The notes under the pieces are model-generated. The model saw only the letters and a program-made list of their open reading frames with translations, ran no database searches and was not told where the DNA came from. Of a stretch of 64,000 nucleotides of DNA, positions 25,965 through 34,269 are shown in pieces (the first letter of the stretch is position 1; every line of letters begins with the position of its first letter). The stretch covers positions 52,228-116,227 of the forward strand of contig CANNCD010000007.1 in NCBI GenBank assembly GCA_947503035.1. Reading direction: 5' to 3'. The position numbers and the translations under genes are program-made. This stretch comes from an uncultured Halocynthiibacter sp. (GTDB taxonomy: Bacteria > Pseudomonadota > Alphaproteobacteria > Rhodobacterales > Rhodobacteraceae).

Positions 25965-26598
25965 ACGTGCCCGTCGCCTTGCAATCGCGGACGGTGTCGG
26001 TGCCGCAATAGCGTGGAGACAGATCCTTATCCAAACAGATCCGTGCCTCTTGGATATAGGTTTTCCCGTCGTCGACCTTGCAGGTGATGGTGATCATATC
26101 AGGCTCTAACTTGGGGTTATCCTTTAGAAACGCCTCTTCGATCACACGTGCCGGAATGGCCACGGTTTGGTTGAGTTTACGGAACACCTCGGGGCGGTTC
26201 ACGTTTTCATAGGCTTCGCGCGCCGTCGCGAAATAATCCTCGGCCGATAGGCCCGCGCATTTCCCGTGCTTGTTCCATTGATACCACGCAAGACCCGAGG
26301 TCCCCATGATATCGGCCATTGCATTGGTGTCGGCGCGGCTTGGGTTGCGTGCCGTTGTCAGGCAATTGCTGGGCCAGCCCCGTTCATATTGCGGCCACAA
26401 CCCGTGCATGACCCAGCCGAAATCCTCGCGCGGGTCACACTGGGGGCTGTTGCGGTCATCGCCGTCTGTGGCGCACCAATTCGGGGACCACGACAGGGCC
26501 AAAACATAGTAATCAAAATCGCCCGCGCGTTCGCCCTCGGACAGGGCAGGGATGGGGGCAAGGGCGGCCAATAGGGCCAGTACGCGTCCGAAATACAT
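25948..26598 (-). CDS. ribonuclease T2 family protein
   Basis: A 216-residue exported endoribonuclease-like protein. The signal peptide is about residues 1-20. CAS I is present as WVMHGLWPQ with His65. CAS II reads WYQWNKHGKC, with His111 and Lys110, but the usual catalytic Glu (four residues before the second His) is Gln107. Six or more cysteines could form the expected disulfides. Expected role is periplasmic or secreted RNA cleavage. Whether the Gln107 form is active, or an inactive or modified enzyme, cannot be told from sequence. Confidence 0.88.
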   Translation of the reverse strand: MYFGRVLALLAALAPIPALSEGERAGDFDYYVLALSWSPNWCATDGDDRNSPQCDPREDFGWVMHGLWPQYERGWPSNCLTTARNPSRADTNAMADIMGTSGLAWYQWNKHGKCAGLSAEDYFATAREAYENVNRPEVFRKLNQTVAIPARVIEEAFLKDNPKLEPDMITITCKVDDGKTYIQEARICLDKDLSPRYCGTDTVRDCKATGTFTPVR

Positions 26599-26722
26599 TT
26601 TCTCTTTCCTCTTTTGCTTGCCCGCACTATATAGGAAATAAGTTCCCCAACAATGTGAACCCGCCCGAACGAGGGTCGACCGGTTTCAGGTCACGGGGAA
26701 GATGTGTTTATAGGAGATGATC

Positions 26723-27460
26723 ATGGCGAAACCAATCATGGCAAAAGCGACGGCTGTATGGCTTGTCGATAACACCACTTTGACGTTCAAGCAGGTTGCG
26801 GATTTCTGTGATCTCCACGAGCTTGAGGTGCAGGGCATTGCCGATGGCGACGTTGCAACAGGCGTTAAGGGCTTTGACCCAATCGCGAACAACCAGCTGA
26901 CCGCCGAAGAAATCAAAGCGGCCGAAGAAAACCCAAGCCACAAGTTGCGTTTGAAATTCAACCCAGCGGCTGTTGGCGAAGAAAAACGTCGCGGTCCACG
27001 TTATACCCCATTGTCAAAACGTCAGGACCGCCCTGCATCGATCTATTGGTTGGTAAAGTTCCACCCAGAATTGTCCGACGGTCAGGTGTCCAAATTGGTT
27101 GGCACAACCAAACCAACGATCCAAGCGATCCGCGAGCGCACACACTGGAACATCCAGAACATCGAACCCATCGACCCTGTTGCATTGGGCCTGTGTAAAC
27201 AGTCCGAGCTTGATCTTGCCGTGCACAAAGCCGCCGAGAAAAAGCGCGCAGAAGGCGGCGTGATGAGCGATGATGAACGTCGTAAGCTCGTGTCCACAGA
27301 ACAGTCCCTTGGCGCCCCAGAAGAGCCCAAGCTTCCGTCTGCGATCGAAGGTCTGGAAACATTCAGCCTGTCCACAGATGACGTCGAAAAGACAGAAGAA
27401 GCACCGGTTGACGCGGACAGCTTCTTTAACCTTCCAGATGGTGACACGGACGACGAATAA
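26723..27460 (+). CDS. trcR: cell cycle transcriptional regulator TrcR (DUF1013)
   Basis: A 245-residue alphaproteobacterial DUF1013 protein, named TrcR from work on cell-cycle transcription. The N-terminal helix-turn-helix-like segment (TAVWLVDNTTLTFKQVADFC) and a second DNA-binding-like segment SDGQVSKLVGTTKPTIQAIRERTHW (about 117-141) are visible; the C-terminal 60 residues are acidic and probably disordered. Two ATGs exist; 26723 is chosen because AGGAG lies six bases upstream, while the 26717 ATG abuts it. It is a single gene followed by a strong terminator. Confidence 0.9.
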   Translation: MAKPIMAKATAVWLVDNTTLTFKQVADFCDLHELEVQGIADGDVATGVKGFDPIANNQLTAEEIKAAEENPSHKLRLKFNPAAVGEEKRRGPRYTPLSKRQDRPASIYWLVKFHPELSDGQVSKLVGTTKPTIQAIRERTHWNIQNIEPIDPVALGLCKQSELDLAVHKAAEKKRAEGGVMSDDERRKLVSTEQSLGAPEEPKLPSAIEGLETFSLSTDDVEKTEEAPVDADSFFNLPDGDTDDE

Positions 27461-27480
27461 GTCGACCACGTTTGCATTTC

Positions 27481-27516
27481 AAAGCCCCGTTGACCGACGT
27501 CAGCGGGGCTTTTTGG
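27481..27516 (+). terminator. intrinsic terminator after trcR
   Basis: 14-bp stem with one G-U pair (27481-27494 with 27499-27512), loop CGAC, then TTTTT. It also serves the end of the convergent unknown gene, with a weaker U-run. Confidence 0.9.
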
Positions 27517-27519
27517 TAT

Positions 27520-28062
27520 TTACCAAGTGATGACACGGTCATTCATCGCGCGTTCTACTTCGAATTTTATCCAATCTTCGACCGAGGTATAGGCTCGCTT
27601 GATCGTTGAAAAATCATTCTTCGGTGTCACAAGTATCCGCGCGTCGCTCTGGATCGTGTGGTAGTGCTCTACGTGTGCAGAGTTCGATGACGAGGCCTCC
27701 GTGCTTGTTCCAACAATGAGGGAAGCGGGTGGGCGAGCTGCGGCGCTGGTTAAATTTGGCGGCTCGATGTCCAGTGGTACCCCAATTGATTGGTCTCCAC
27801 ATGTAAAGCCGAATGTTGCAAATCGATGTGCGCCTATGCGAAGTCCATTGGTGTTTTTGAATATCGCGTCAAAGAAAGCGCGGTTCGCGCCGCGTAGAAA
27901 ATCGTTGATTCCAGTTTCGATAAGATCCTCGTAGGACGACGCAATAATCCGGATGTCATAGGCGTACCTTGCGATGTCTGGGCGGTGCGACGCGCGTATG
28001 CCACCCGTGGTGACCGTTAGGTCGTCGAATTTTTCCAGATCGAGGAGTTCGATGAAATTCAT
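27520..28062 (-). CDS. hypothetical protein, unrecognised
   Basis: A 180-residue protein that I do not recognise. It has no signal peptide or membrane segment. Visible stretches include an N-terminal FIELLDLEKFDDL, a YDIRIIASSYEDLIETGINDFLRGANRAFFDAIF helix (broken here by the Gly), a mid-region with FGFTCGDQ, and a C-terminal EDWIKFEVERAMNDRVITW. It is richer in A+T and in rarer codons than the neighbours, which hints at acquisition. The ATG at 28062 is preferred over TTG at 28074; the ribosome-binding site is weak. It lies between trcR and the recR operon and could be a lone accessory gene. Confidence 0.6.
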   Translation of the reverse strand: MNFIELLDLEKFDDLTVTTGGIRASHRPDIARYAYDIRIIASSYEDLIETGINDFLRGANRAFFDAIFKNTNGLRIGAHRFATFGFTCGDQSIGVPLDIEPPNLTSAAARPPASLIVGTSTEASSSNSAHVEHYHTIQSDARILVTPKNDFSTIKRAYTSVEDWIKFEVERAMNDRVITW

Positions 28063-28107
28063 GTTTAAACTCAAATACTTAAAGGTGAAGCGTTTTACAT
28101 GGGGTGG

Positions 28108-28707
28108 TTATAATTGTCTCCGCGCCTTCAGCGCCGCCTGAATTGTGCCGTCGTCGAGGTAATCCAATTCCCCGCCAATCGGCACACCTTGGGCCAGTGA
28201 TGTGACGCGCACATCGAGGGTTTCGAGCTCATCTGCGATGTAATGCGATGTCGTCACCCCGTCGATGGTGGCGTTTAATGCAAGGATCACCTCGGTGATG
28301 CCCTCGGATTTGATCCGGTCGATGAGTTTCGGAATGCGCAACTCATCCGGCCCGACATTATCAAGCGCGGACAAGGTCCCGCCCAACACGTGATACCGCC
28401 CGCCAAAGGCCTTGCCGCGTTCCATCGCCCAGAGGTCACTGACGTCCTCGACGACGCAGATTTCGCCGGTGGCGCGTTTTTGGCTATCGCAGATGTCGCA
28501 AATATCGGCGGTGCCCACATTGCCACAGTTCAGACATTCGCGCGCGGTGGCGGCGACGGTCTGCATGACGTCGGACAGAGGGGTCAACACGGACCCACGT
28601 TTCTTGATCAGATGCAAAACAGCCCGACGCGCGGACCGTGGTCCAAGGCCGGGCAGCTTCGCCATCATCTCGATCAGATGCTCTATGTCGCGGGTGCTAT
28701 CAGACAC
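28108..28707 (-). CDS. recR: recombination mediator protein RecR
   Basis: A 199-residue DNA-binding protein that helps RecF and RecO load RecA at gaps. The N-terminal helix-hairpin-helix ([17 protein letters not shown]), the four-Cys zinc finger [16 protein letters not shown] (about 57-72), and the Toprim domain ([15 protein letters not shown]) are visible. It starts with GTG directly abutting the ybaB stop. Third gene of the dnaX-ybaB-recR operon, the classical arrangement. Confidence 0.97.
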   Translation of the reverse strand: MSDSTRDIEHLIEMMAKLPGLGPRSARRAVLHLIKKRGSVLTPLSDVMQTVAATARECLNCGNVGTADICDICDSQKRATGEICVVEDVSDLWAMERGKAFGGRYHVLGGTLSALDNVGPDELRIPKLIDRIKSEGITEVILALNATIDGVTTSHYIADELETLDVRVTSLAQGVPIGGELDYLDDGTIQAALKARRQL

Positions 28708-29052
28708 CTAGAACGGCAGGTCCATGCCGGGTGGAAGGCCCAACTCCTCGGCCATTTTGCCCATCTCGGCCTTGGAACGATCTTCGGCCTTTTGCTGCGC
28801 GTCTTTGATCGCGGCAAGGATCAGGTCCTCGACCACTTCTTTTTCGTTCGGATCAAGGATCTTTTGATCGATGTTCAGATCGGTCAACACGCCCTTGGCG
28901 GTGGCCGTCACGGTCACAAGCCCCGCGCCGCTTTCGCCGACGACGGTGATATTGGCAAGGTTGTCCTGCATTTCGCCGACCTTGCCCTGCAATTCCTGCG
29001 CCTGTTTCATCATTTTGGCCATGTCACCCATGCCACCAAGACCTTTGAACAT
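28708..29052 (-). CDS. YbaB/EbfC family nucleoid-associated protein
   Basis: A 114-residue DNA-binding protein. The N-terminal methionine/glycine-rich segment MFKGLGGMGDMAKMMKQAQELQ and the central beta sheet (ESGAGLVTVTATAKGVLTDLNID) are typical. The start at 29052 has the family N-terminus; an upstream in-frame codon overlaps the dnaX region. The family binds DNA as dimers and is usually encoded between dnaX and recR, as here. Confidence 0.95.
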   Translation of the reverse strand: MFKGLGGMGDMAKMMKQAQELQGKVGEMQDNLANITVVGESGAGLVTVTATAKGVLTDLNIDQKILDPNEKEVVEDLILAAIKDAQQKAEDRSKAEMGKMAEELGLPPGMDLPF

Positions 29053-29062
29053 TGTACTTCCT

Positions 29063-30808
29063 TTATTCTTCTTCGAACGGATCCCATTCACCTTCAACCT
29101 CGGGCAGGGCGTCTTTGGCCGCCTCTGCCATGATGTCGGCTTGGGTCCGAATGTTTTTGATTTTCGCGTTTGGGAACTTGGCGATCACGGCCTGCACCAT
29201 CGGGTGGGCTTTGGCCTCGGCCTGAAGGGCGTTGGCGGCGGCGTCGCGGATTTCGGCGATGGTTTTCGCGCCGCCCTCATTCACCAAGGTCACGGCCCAA
29301 CGCGCACCCGTCCACGCCTGAAGCTTGCTTCCAAGACGTTGCGCAAGGTCGTGCGGGGCGTTGTCGTGTGGCACAAATTCGATACGGCCGGGGCGATAGC
29401 CCGCAAGGCGCACGCCACCTTCGACGTCGACCAACAATTTCATGTCGCGGTGGCTGCGGATCAGTTCCACGACATGTTCAAACGTCACATATTGCGCCAG
29501 AACCGCCTCGACCTCGGGGGCGAGGGCGGCGGTCACGCCACCGGTGCCGGTCTGGGCGACGACGGATGCCTGTGCGTTGACGTTGCCCCCAACAGGCGCG
29601 CCACCACCACCGGATGGGCCGCCGTTATGGGGCGGCGGGGGCGGTGTATCCTGAAGCTTTTTGATAAGGTCTTCTGGGCTTGGCAATTCGGCGACATGGG
29701 TCAAACGGATGATCGCCATTTCGGCGGCCATCATGGCGTTTGGTGCGGCGGCGACCTCTTCCAAGGCCTTGAGCAGCATTTGCCACATGCGGGTCATCAC
29801 GCGCATCGGAAGCTGTGCCGCCATGGCCTGACCGCGCATCCGTTCGTCGGGGGATACGGTGGGGTCCTCGGCGGCCTCGGGGGTGATCTTGATCACACTG
29901 ACCCAGTGGGTGATTTCCGCCAAATCGCGCAGAACCGCCATCGGGTCGGCCCCGTCGCCGTATTGGCTTGAGATTTCGGTGAGGGCGCCGGCGGCGTCGC
30001 CCTTCATGATCAGATCAAACAGATCGAGCACGCGTCCGCGATCGGCAAGGCCCAGCATTGCGCGGACCTGATCGGCGGTGGTTTCACCGGCCCCGTGGGA
30101 AATCGCCTGATCCAACAATGACGTCGCATCACGGGCGGACCCTTCGGAGGCGCGGGTGATCAGCGCAAGCGCATCATCTGTGATTGACGCCGCCTCGGCG
30201 GTTGCGATTTTCTGGAGCAATGCGATCATCACCTCGGGTTCAATCCGGCGCAGGTCAAACCGTTGACAGCGCGACAGAACCGTCACCGGCACCTTGCGGA
30301 TTTCTGTGGTGGCAAAGATGAATTTCACATGCGCAGGGGGTTCCTCCAGCGTTTTGAGCAGCGCATTGAACGCACTGGTCGACAGCATGTGAACCTCATC
30401 GATGATGTAGATCTTGTAGCGGGCCGAGGCCGCACGATAGGCGACGCTTTCGATGATTTCGCGGATGTCGCCAACACCGGTGCGGGACGCGGCATCCATC
30501 TCCATGACGTCGACATGGCGGCCTTCCATGATCGACGTACAGTGTTCGCACACACCACAGGGTTCCGTCGTCGGGCCGCCGGTGCCATCAGGGCCGATAC
30601 AGTTCATGCCCTTGGCGATAATACGCGCGGTGGTGGTTTTACCCGTCCCGCGAATGCCAGTCATAACAAAGGCTTGGGCGATGCGATCCGCCTCAAACGC
30701 GTTCTTAAGGGTGCGCACCATCGCGTCTTGGCCGACGAGATCGGCGAAAACTTCGGGGCGATATTTACGCGCGAGGACCTGATAGGCGGGGGTGCTGCTG
30801 TCGGACAT
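29063..30808 (-). CDS. dnaX: DNA polymerase III subunit gamma/tau
   Basis: A 581-residue clamp-loader ATPase. Walker A GIRGTGKT (51-58), zinc-binding cysteines 70, 84, 87 and 90, Walker B DEVH (137-140), and the SRC motif near 179-181 are visible, followed by the helical collar and a C-terminal tau-like region after a proline/glycine-rich linker (about 383-410). The domain layout matches an alphaproteobacterial tau. AAAGGGAAAC precedes the ATG. First gene of the dnaX-ybaB-recR operon. Confidence 0.96.
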   Translation of the reverse strand: MSDSSTPAYQVLARKYRPEVFADLVGQDAMVRTLKNAFEADRIAQAFVMTGIRGTGKTTTARIIAKGMNCIGPDGTGGPTTEPCGVCEHCTSIMEGRHVDVMEMDAASRTGVGDIREIIESVAYRAASARYKIYIIDEVHMLSTSAFNALLKTLEEPPAHVKFIFATTEIRKVPVTVLSRCQRFDLRRIEPEVMIALLQKIATAEAASITDDALALITRASEGSARDATSLLDQAISHGAGETTADQVRAMLGLADRGRVLDLFDLIMKGDAAGALTEISSQYGDGADPMAVLRDLAEITHWVSVIKITPEAAEDPTVSPDERMRGQAMAAQLPMRVMTRMWQMLLKALEEVAAAPNAMMAAEMAIIRLTHVAELPSPEDLIKKLQDTPPPPPHNGGPSGGGGAPVGGNVNAQASVVAQTGTGGVTAALAPEVEAVLAQYVTFEHVVELIRSHRDMKLLVDVEGGVRLAGYRPGRIEFVPHDNAPHDLAQRLGSKLQAWTGARWAVTLVNEGGAKTIAEIRDAAANALQAEAKAHPMVQAVIAKFPNAKIKNIRTQADIMAEAAKDALPEVEGEWDPFEEE

Positions 30809-30880
30809 GTGTTTCCCTTTGGTTCACGTGAACCCTAAAACTTGCGGGGCTGCGCCGCAAGCCCGACCATGCGTTTCGTG

Positions 30881-31951
30881 TTAATCATCTTGGCCGCGAC
30901 GACCCTTGGCGCGCGAGCGGCTTCTTTGGACGGCCTTTTGGTATTTGGTCGTGGCCTTGTCGCGTTTGCGGGACATGCGTTGGGTTTCGACCTGACGGTC
31001 GTTTTCGGTGGCCAATTTGCGCCACCGTTCAAGACGATCAGGGTCGAGTTGGCCCGCATCCACGGCGGTCTGCACCGCACACCCCGGTTCGCCAACATGG
31101 GCGCAGTCGCGGAATTTACAGGTCGCGGCAATGTCGACGATGTCGGCAAAGACGCCCTCGATCCCGCCAGCAGCATCAATCAGACCCAGTTCCCGCACAC
31201 CCGGCGTATCCAACAGCCACCCGTGACCCGCAATCCGATGAAGTGCGCGGGCGGTGGTGGTGTGGCGGCCCTTGGCATCGTCTTCGCGAATGTCGGCGGT
31301 GGCCTCGGACGTACCGGCAAGGCCGTTGGTGATGGTGGTTTTCCCCACGCCGGACGACCCCAGAAGCGCAACGGTTTGGCCGGCACCGCACCATGGGTGT
31401 AGCTTCACCAGATCGGCGGGGTCCTTGGAGTTAATGGTGATCGCCACCTGATCGGGGGACAGGGTGCGCGCCCGTTCAAGATATGGGGCAACGTGGTCGA
31501 CGCGGTCTGCCTTGGTCAGGACAACAACCGGTTCGGCGCCCGCATCAATGGCCATCGCGATAAACCGTTCAAGGCGCGCTTCGTTGAAATCATCATTGCA
31601 GGAGGTCACCACGAACAAGGTATCAACATTCGCCGCCACCAGCTGGGCGCGATGATCCTGACCTGCGGCGCGACGGCTTAGGACGGACAGACGTTCCAGA
31701 ACCCGCGACACGCGCAGGGTGTCGTTTTCCACCATCACCCAATCGCCCACGGCGACTTCGGCCGAAGTAATCGCGGATGGTAGAACAAGACGAAGCGCGC
31801 TTCGATCTGGGTTGGGTTCGGCAAAGGCGCGCAGACGGGTGCGGTGGACCTCGGTGACGCGCATTGGGGTCAGGTCGGTGTCCGTGTCCAGAATTTGGTC
31901 TGCAAAATGGTCGGACCAGCCAAGTTCCCCAAGATCATCGCGAATGTTCAT
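30881..31951 (-). CDS. rsgA: ribosome small subunit-dependent GTPase A
   Basis: A 356-residue circularly permuted GTPase that acts late in 30S subunit maturation. An N-terminal OB-fold (about 30-100) precedes the GTPase motifs in permuted order: G4 TKAD (146-149), P-loop GSSGVGKT (198-205), and G3 DTPG (248-251). The C-terminal zinc knuckle has Cys278, Cys283, His285 and Cys291. A basic tail rich in Arg and Lys follows. It lies downstream of the SRP RNA gene on the same strand. Confidence 0.96.
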   Translation of the reverse strand: MNIRDDLGELGWSDHFADQILDTDTDLTPMRVTEVHRTRLRAFAEPNPDRSALRLVLPSAITSAEVAVGDWVMVENDTLRVSRVLERLSVLSRRAAGQDHRAQLVAANVDTLFVVTSCNDDFNEARLERFIAMAIDAGAEPVVVLTKADRVDHVAPYLERARTLSPDQVAITINSKDPADLVKLHPWCGAGQTVALLGSSGVGKTTITNGLAGTSEATADIREDDAKGRHTTTARALHRIAGHGWLLDTPGVRELGLIDAAGGIEGVFADIVDIAATCKFRDCAHVGEPGCAVQTAVDAGQLDPDRLERWRKLATENDRQVETQRMSRKRDKATTKYQKAVQRSRSRAKGRRGQDD

Positions 31952-32003
31952 ATCTGCCCCAGAACCCGAATGTGGAAACGGTGGTTTTGGCGCAGAGTGG
32001 TCA

Positions 32004-32048
32004 TTAAAAACCGAATGTTGGGATAAAGGTAAGGATCAATACTGTCAT
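32004..32048 (-). CDS. possible 14-residue open reading frame between ffs and rsgA
   Basis: An ATG with AGGAG eight to nine bases upstream begins a 14-codon frame encoding the hydrophobic peptide MTVLILTFIPTFGF, stopped by TAA. It lies 52 bp before rsgA and 45 bp after the end of the SRP RNA. It may be a leader or membrane peptide, or chance. The support is only the ribosome-binding site and the hydrophobic composition. Confidence 0.25.
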   Translation of the reverse strand: MTVLILTFIPTFGF

Positions 32049-32092
32049 GATATTGTCTCCTGACGTCTTCAACGCATCTGCGCGAGAATAAG

Positions 32093-32188
32093 GTGAGAGG
32101 CTGGACAACGACCCAAACGGGACTCGTTACGGCTGCTTCCTTCCGGATCTGACCGGGTTGGCGAGGCGCTCGCCCGCGCCAACCTCTC
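32093..32188 (-). ncRNA. ffs: signal recognition particle RNA (bacterial small form)
   Basis: The minus strand carries the invariant apical loop GGUCAGAUCCGGAAGGAAGCAGCC (read at 32129-32152, split here: the GGAAGGAAGCAG core with the flanking GGUCAG). The ends pair, GAGAGGUUGG with CCAGCCUCUC, to form the long SRP hairpin of about 96 nt. It binds Ffh to target membrane proteins co-translationally. A sigma-70-like promoter sits directly upstream. No clear terminator hairpin follows, so read-through toward rsgA is possible. Confidence 0.96.
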
Positions 32189-32195
32189 AAGCCGT

Positions 32196-32224
32196 GATAT
32201 AATCCCGAGTCGCCGCCATGGCAA
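32196..32224 (-). promoter_or_regulatory. sigma-70-type promoter of ffs
   Basis: On the minus strand TTGCCA (32219-32224) and TATATC (32196-32201) are separated by 17 bp. The first G of the SRP RNA (32188) lies eight bases after the -10 element. Confidence 0.75.
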
Positions 32225-32237
32225 GGGGGGAGGTGCG

Positions 32238-34100
32238 TTAAAGCGTCAACCGAAGGCGGGCAAAGCCGTTTTCGCGCAGTCCCGTATCGGAAATCCGCCC
32301 ATTTCCGTTTTGATCAAGATGATTGAGCGCACCCATCCCTGTGTCAAAGGTCACAGTCGTATCCCCAATGGAGCGTATCCGCCATGTGGGGGTGATCGTA
32401 GGGGTAAAGGTGTCAGACTGCGTGATATAGGCGGCGACGATATCGCGGCATGTCTCGCTGCCCTCGTAAATCGGGGGGTGCGCAAACGTGAGTGGGAACT
32501 TACCGGCCCCTTCTGCACGATAATTATTGGTGGCGACGGCGAATTCCATGTCCTCGGTCACCGGTTTCCCATTGTGGTGCACATTGTATATCCGCCGCGC
32601 GGTTGGGTTAAGCAGCATCCCCTGATTGCAAAACCGAGGGGGCACTGTGATGTCGATGTCATAGGTCAGACCCAACAGCATATCAAAGTTATAGGTCGGG
32701 AATTCGGGGTCATGAAGCGGCGCGTCAATCGCACCCTGTGCGATCTGGTTAAATAGCCCCGCAGCCCGTTCCAGCCATTCGAAGATCTCGGCACCCGTGG
32801 CACGCACGCCAAACAACAGGTTTGGGTACAGGTACAGGCTGGCGATGTCTTTGGTCGCGAGGGGGCCTTGGGGGATGTCGGTGTAATATGTGGACCCACC
32901 GCGCGCGCCGGCTTTGAACGGGGCGGCGGCAGAGAGAATGGGCAGATCGGCATGGGGGGTGTCGGCCAAAACGGTTTGCAAAAAGGCGCGCTGGGCCTCG
33001 GCGACGGTTTGGACGGTGGCATCCGGTTGAACCAATGAAAAATAGCTCTGAAGGGGGGCCGACGTATGCCCAACGACCCCACGGATATAGTGGAGGGTAT
33101 CGGTGTGCGCAGCTTGGGCAATATCCGCGATGTCCGCGGCATCGGGGACCGTCGCAGACACGGAACCCTCCGCGTTGCGGGCGTAAATGGACGGCAGCGA
33201 TACCTGATGTGCGCGGCGGGTCCAGCCGGTTTCGGTCTTGGCAAGGGTCAGATCAATGACCCCAAGGTGCGATCCCCAGAGACCAGGCATGACCGTCGGC
33301 ACGTCGTGTAGTGTGCCATCCGCCACATCCGCACCCTCGGTCATTGCGAACTTGGCCCCCGGAAAGGTCAGATGAGTGTGTCCCGTCACGAGCGCATCAA
33401 GGCCGGAAACGGTCGCAAGGTGAGAGGCGGCATTCTCCATTCCGGTTTCATAGGGCAGGTCGGAGATGCCGCTATGACAGAGGGCGACGATGATATCGGC
33501 GCCGGCCTGTTTGATTTGCGGCACGACGCGGTGGGCGGTCTCGACGATGTCTTCGGCGGTGATCTTTCCCAACAGATGCCCGCGATCCCATGTCATGATC
33601 TGCGGCGGGGTAAAGCCAACCACACCGACTTTGACCGTTTGCGCATCGCCGTTATCGTCGACCACCGCTCGATCAAGAATGACATAGGGCGGAGTGAGTG
33701 GCGCCCCCGTCACGGGCGCTACATTGGCCACGGTAAAGGGGAAGTCGGCTTGCCTTATGATGCCTCGTAGGAACGGAAGGCCATAATTGAATTCGTGATT
33801 GCCAACCGTCGCCGCATCATAGCCAAGCGCGTTCATCGCCAATATCATCGGGTGTGGAATAGGCGTCTCTGCCGCTCGATCTCCAAGCGGGGTGCCTTGG
33901 ATCAGATCACCATTGTCCAGCAACAGAACATTCTTGGCGGTGGCCCGTTGTGCCCGAATAAGGGACGCCACCCTCAGCAATCCCACCCGATCAGAAGGTG
34001 TGTCCGCAAAGTAATCATAGGGGGCCAGATGCGCATGAAGATCAGATGTCGCGAGAATACGAAGCTGGCACGTGGTGGTCGGAGCATCGGAGGAAGACAT
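32238..34100 (-). CDS. cpdB: bifunctional 2',3'-cyclic-nucleotide 2'-phosphodiesterase/3'-nucleotidase
   Basis: A 620-residue enzyme that hydrolyses 2',3'-cyclic nucleotides and 3'-nucleotides for phosphate or nucleoside salvage. The N-terminal calcineurin-like metallophosphatase carries DLHAHL (about 20-25), NGDLIQGTPLGD, GNHEFNYG and GHTHLTFPG. The C-terminal 5'-nucleotidase domain has the substrate-binding YLYPN, NFDMLLGLTYDI and NNYRAEGAGKFP. Unlike E. coli CpdB, no signal peptide is visible: the protein begins MSSSDAPTTTCQLRILATSD. It may be cytoplasmic, or exported by an unseen route. Confidence 0.93.
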   Translation of the reverse strand: MSSSDAPTTTCQLRILATSDLHAHLAPYDYFADTPSDRVGLLRVASLIRAQRATAKNVLLLDNGDLIQGTPLGDRAAETPIPHPMILAMNALGYDAATVGNHEFNYGLPFLRGIIRQADFPFTVANVAPVTGAPLTPPYVILDRAVVDDNGDAQTVKVGVVGFTPPQIMTWDRGHLLGKITAEDIVETAHRVVPQIKQAGADIIVALCHSGISDLPYETGMENAASHLATVSGLDALVTGHTHLTFPGAKFAMTEGADVADGTLHDVPTVMPGLWGSHLGVIDLTLAKTETGWTRRAHQVSLPSIYARNAEGSVSATVPDAADIADIAQAAHTDTLHYIRGVVGHTSAPLQSYFSLVQPDATVQTVAEAQRAFLQTVLADTPHADLPILSAAAPFKAGARGGSTYYTDIPQGPLATKDIASLYLYPNLLFGVRATGAEIFEWLERAAGLFNQIAQGAIDAPLHDPEFPTYNFDMLLGLTYDIDITVPPRFCNQGMLLNPTARRIYNVHHNGKPVTEDMEFAVATNNYRAEGAGKFPLTFAHPPIYEGSETCRDIVAAYITQSDTFTPTITPTWRIRSIGDTTVTFDTGMGALNHLDQNGNGRISDTGLRENGFARLRLTL

Positions 34101-34269
34101 GTGGCGACTCTCTAACAGGGGTATTATATACCGCTCCAGTAAGACGGATTAGCGGCATCTATTGCAATATATCTTGGGTGCTAAGGGCGAATTAATATTT
34201 TGAAGCCTATAGTTATCGACAACTTGCGTCTTGGCTCGTACTGATTGTGCAACGTGAAAGAGGTGCGAG

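Noticed and set aside
28871..29971. 366-codon frame antisense to ybaB and dnaX
   Set aside because: Glycine/histidine-rich shadow product; dnaX has full-length motifs.
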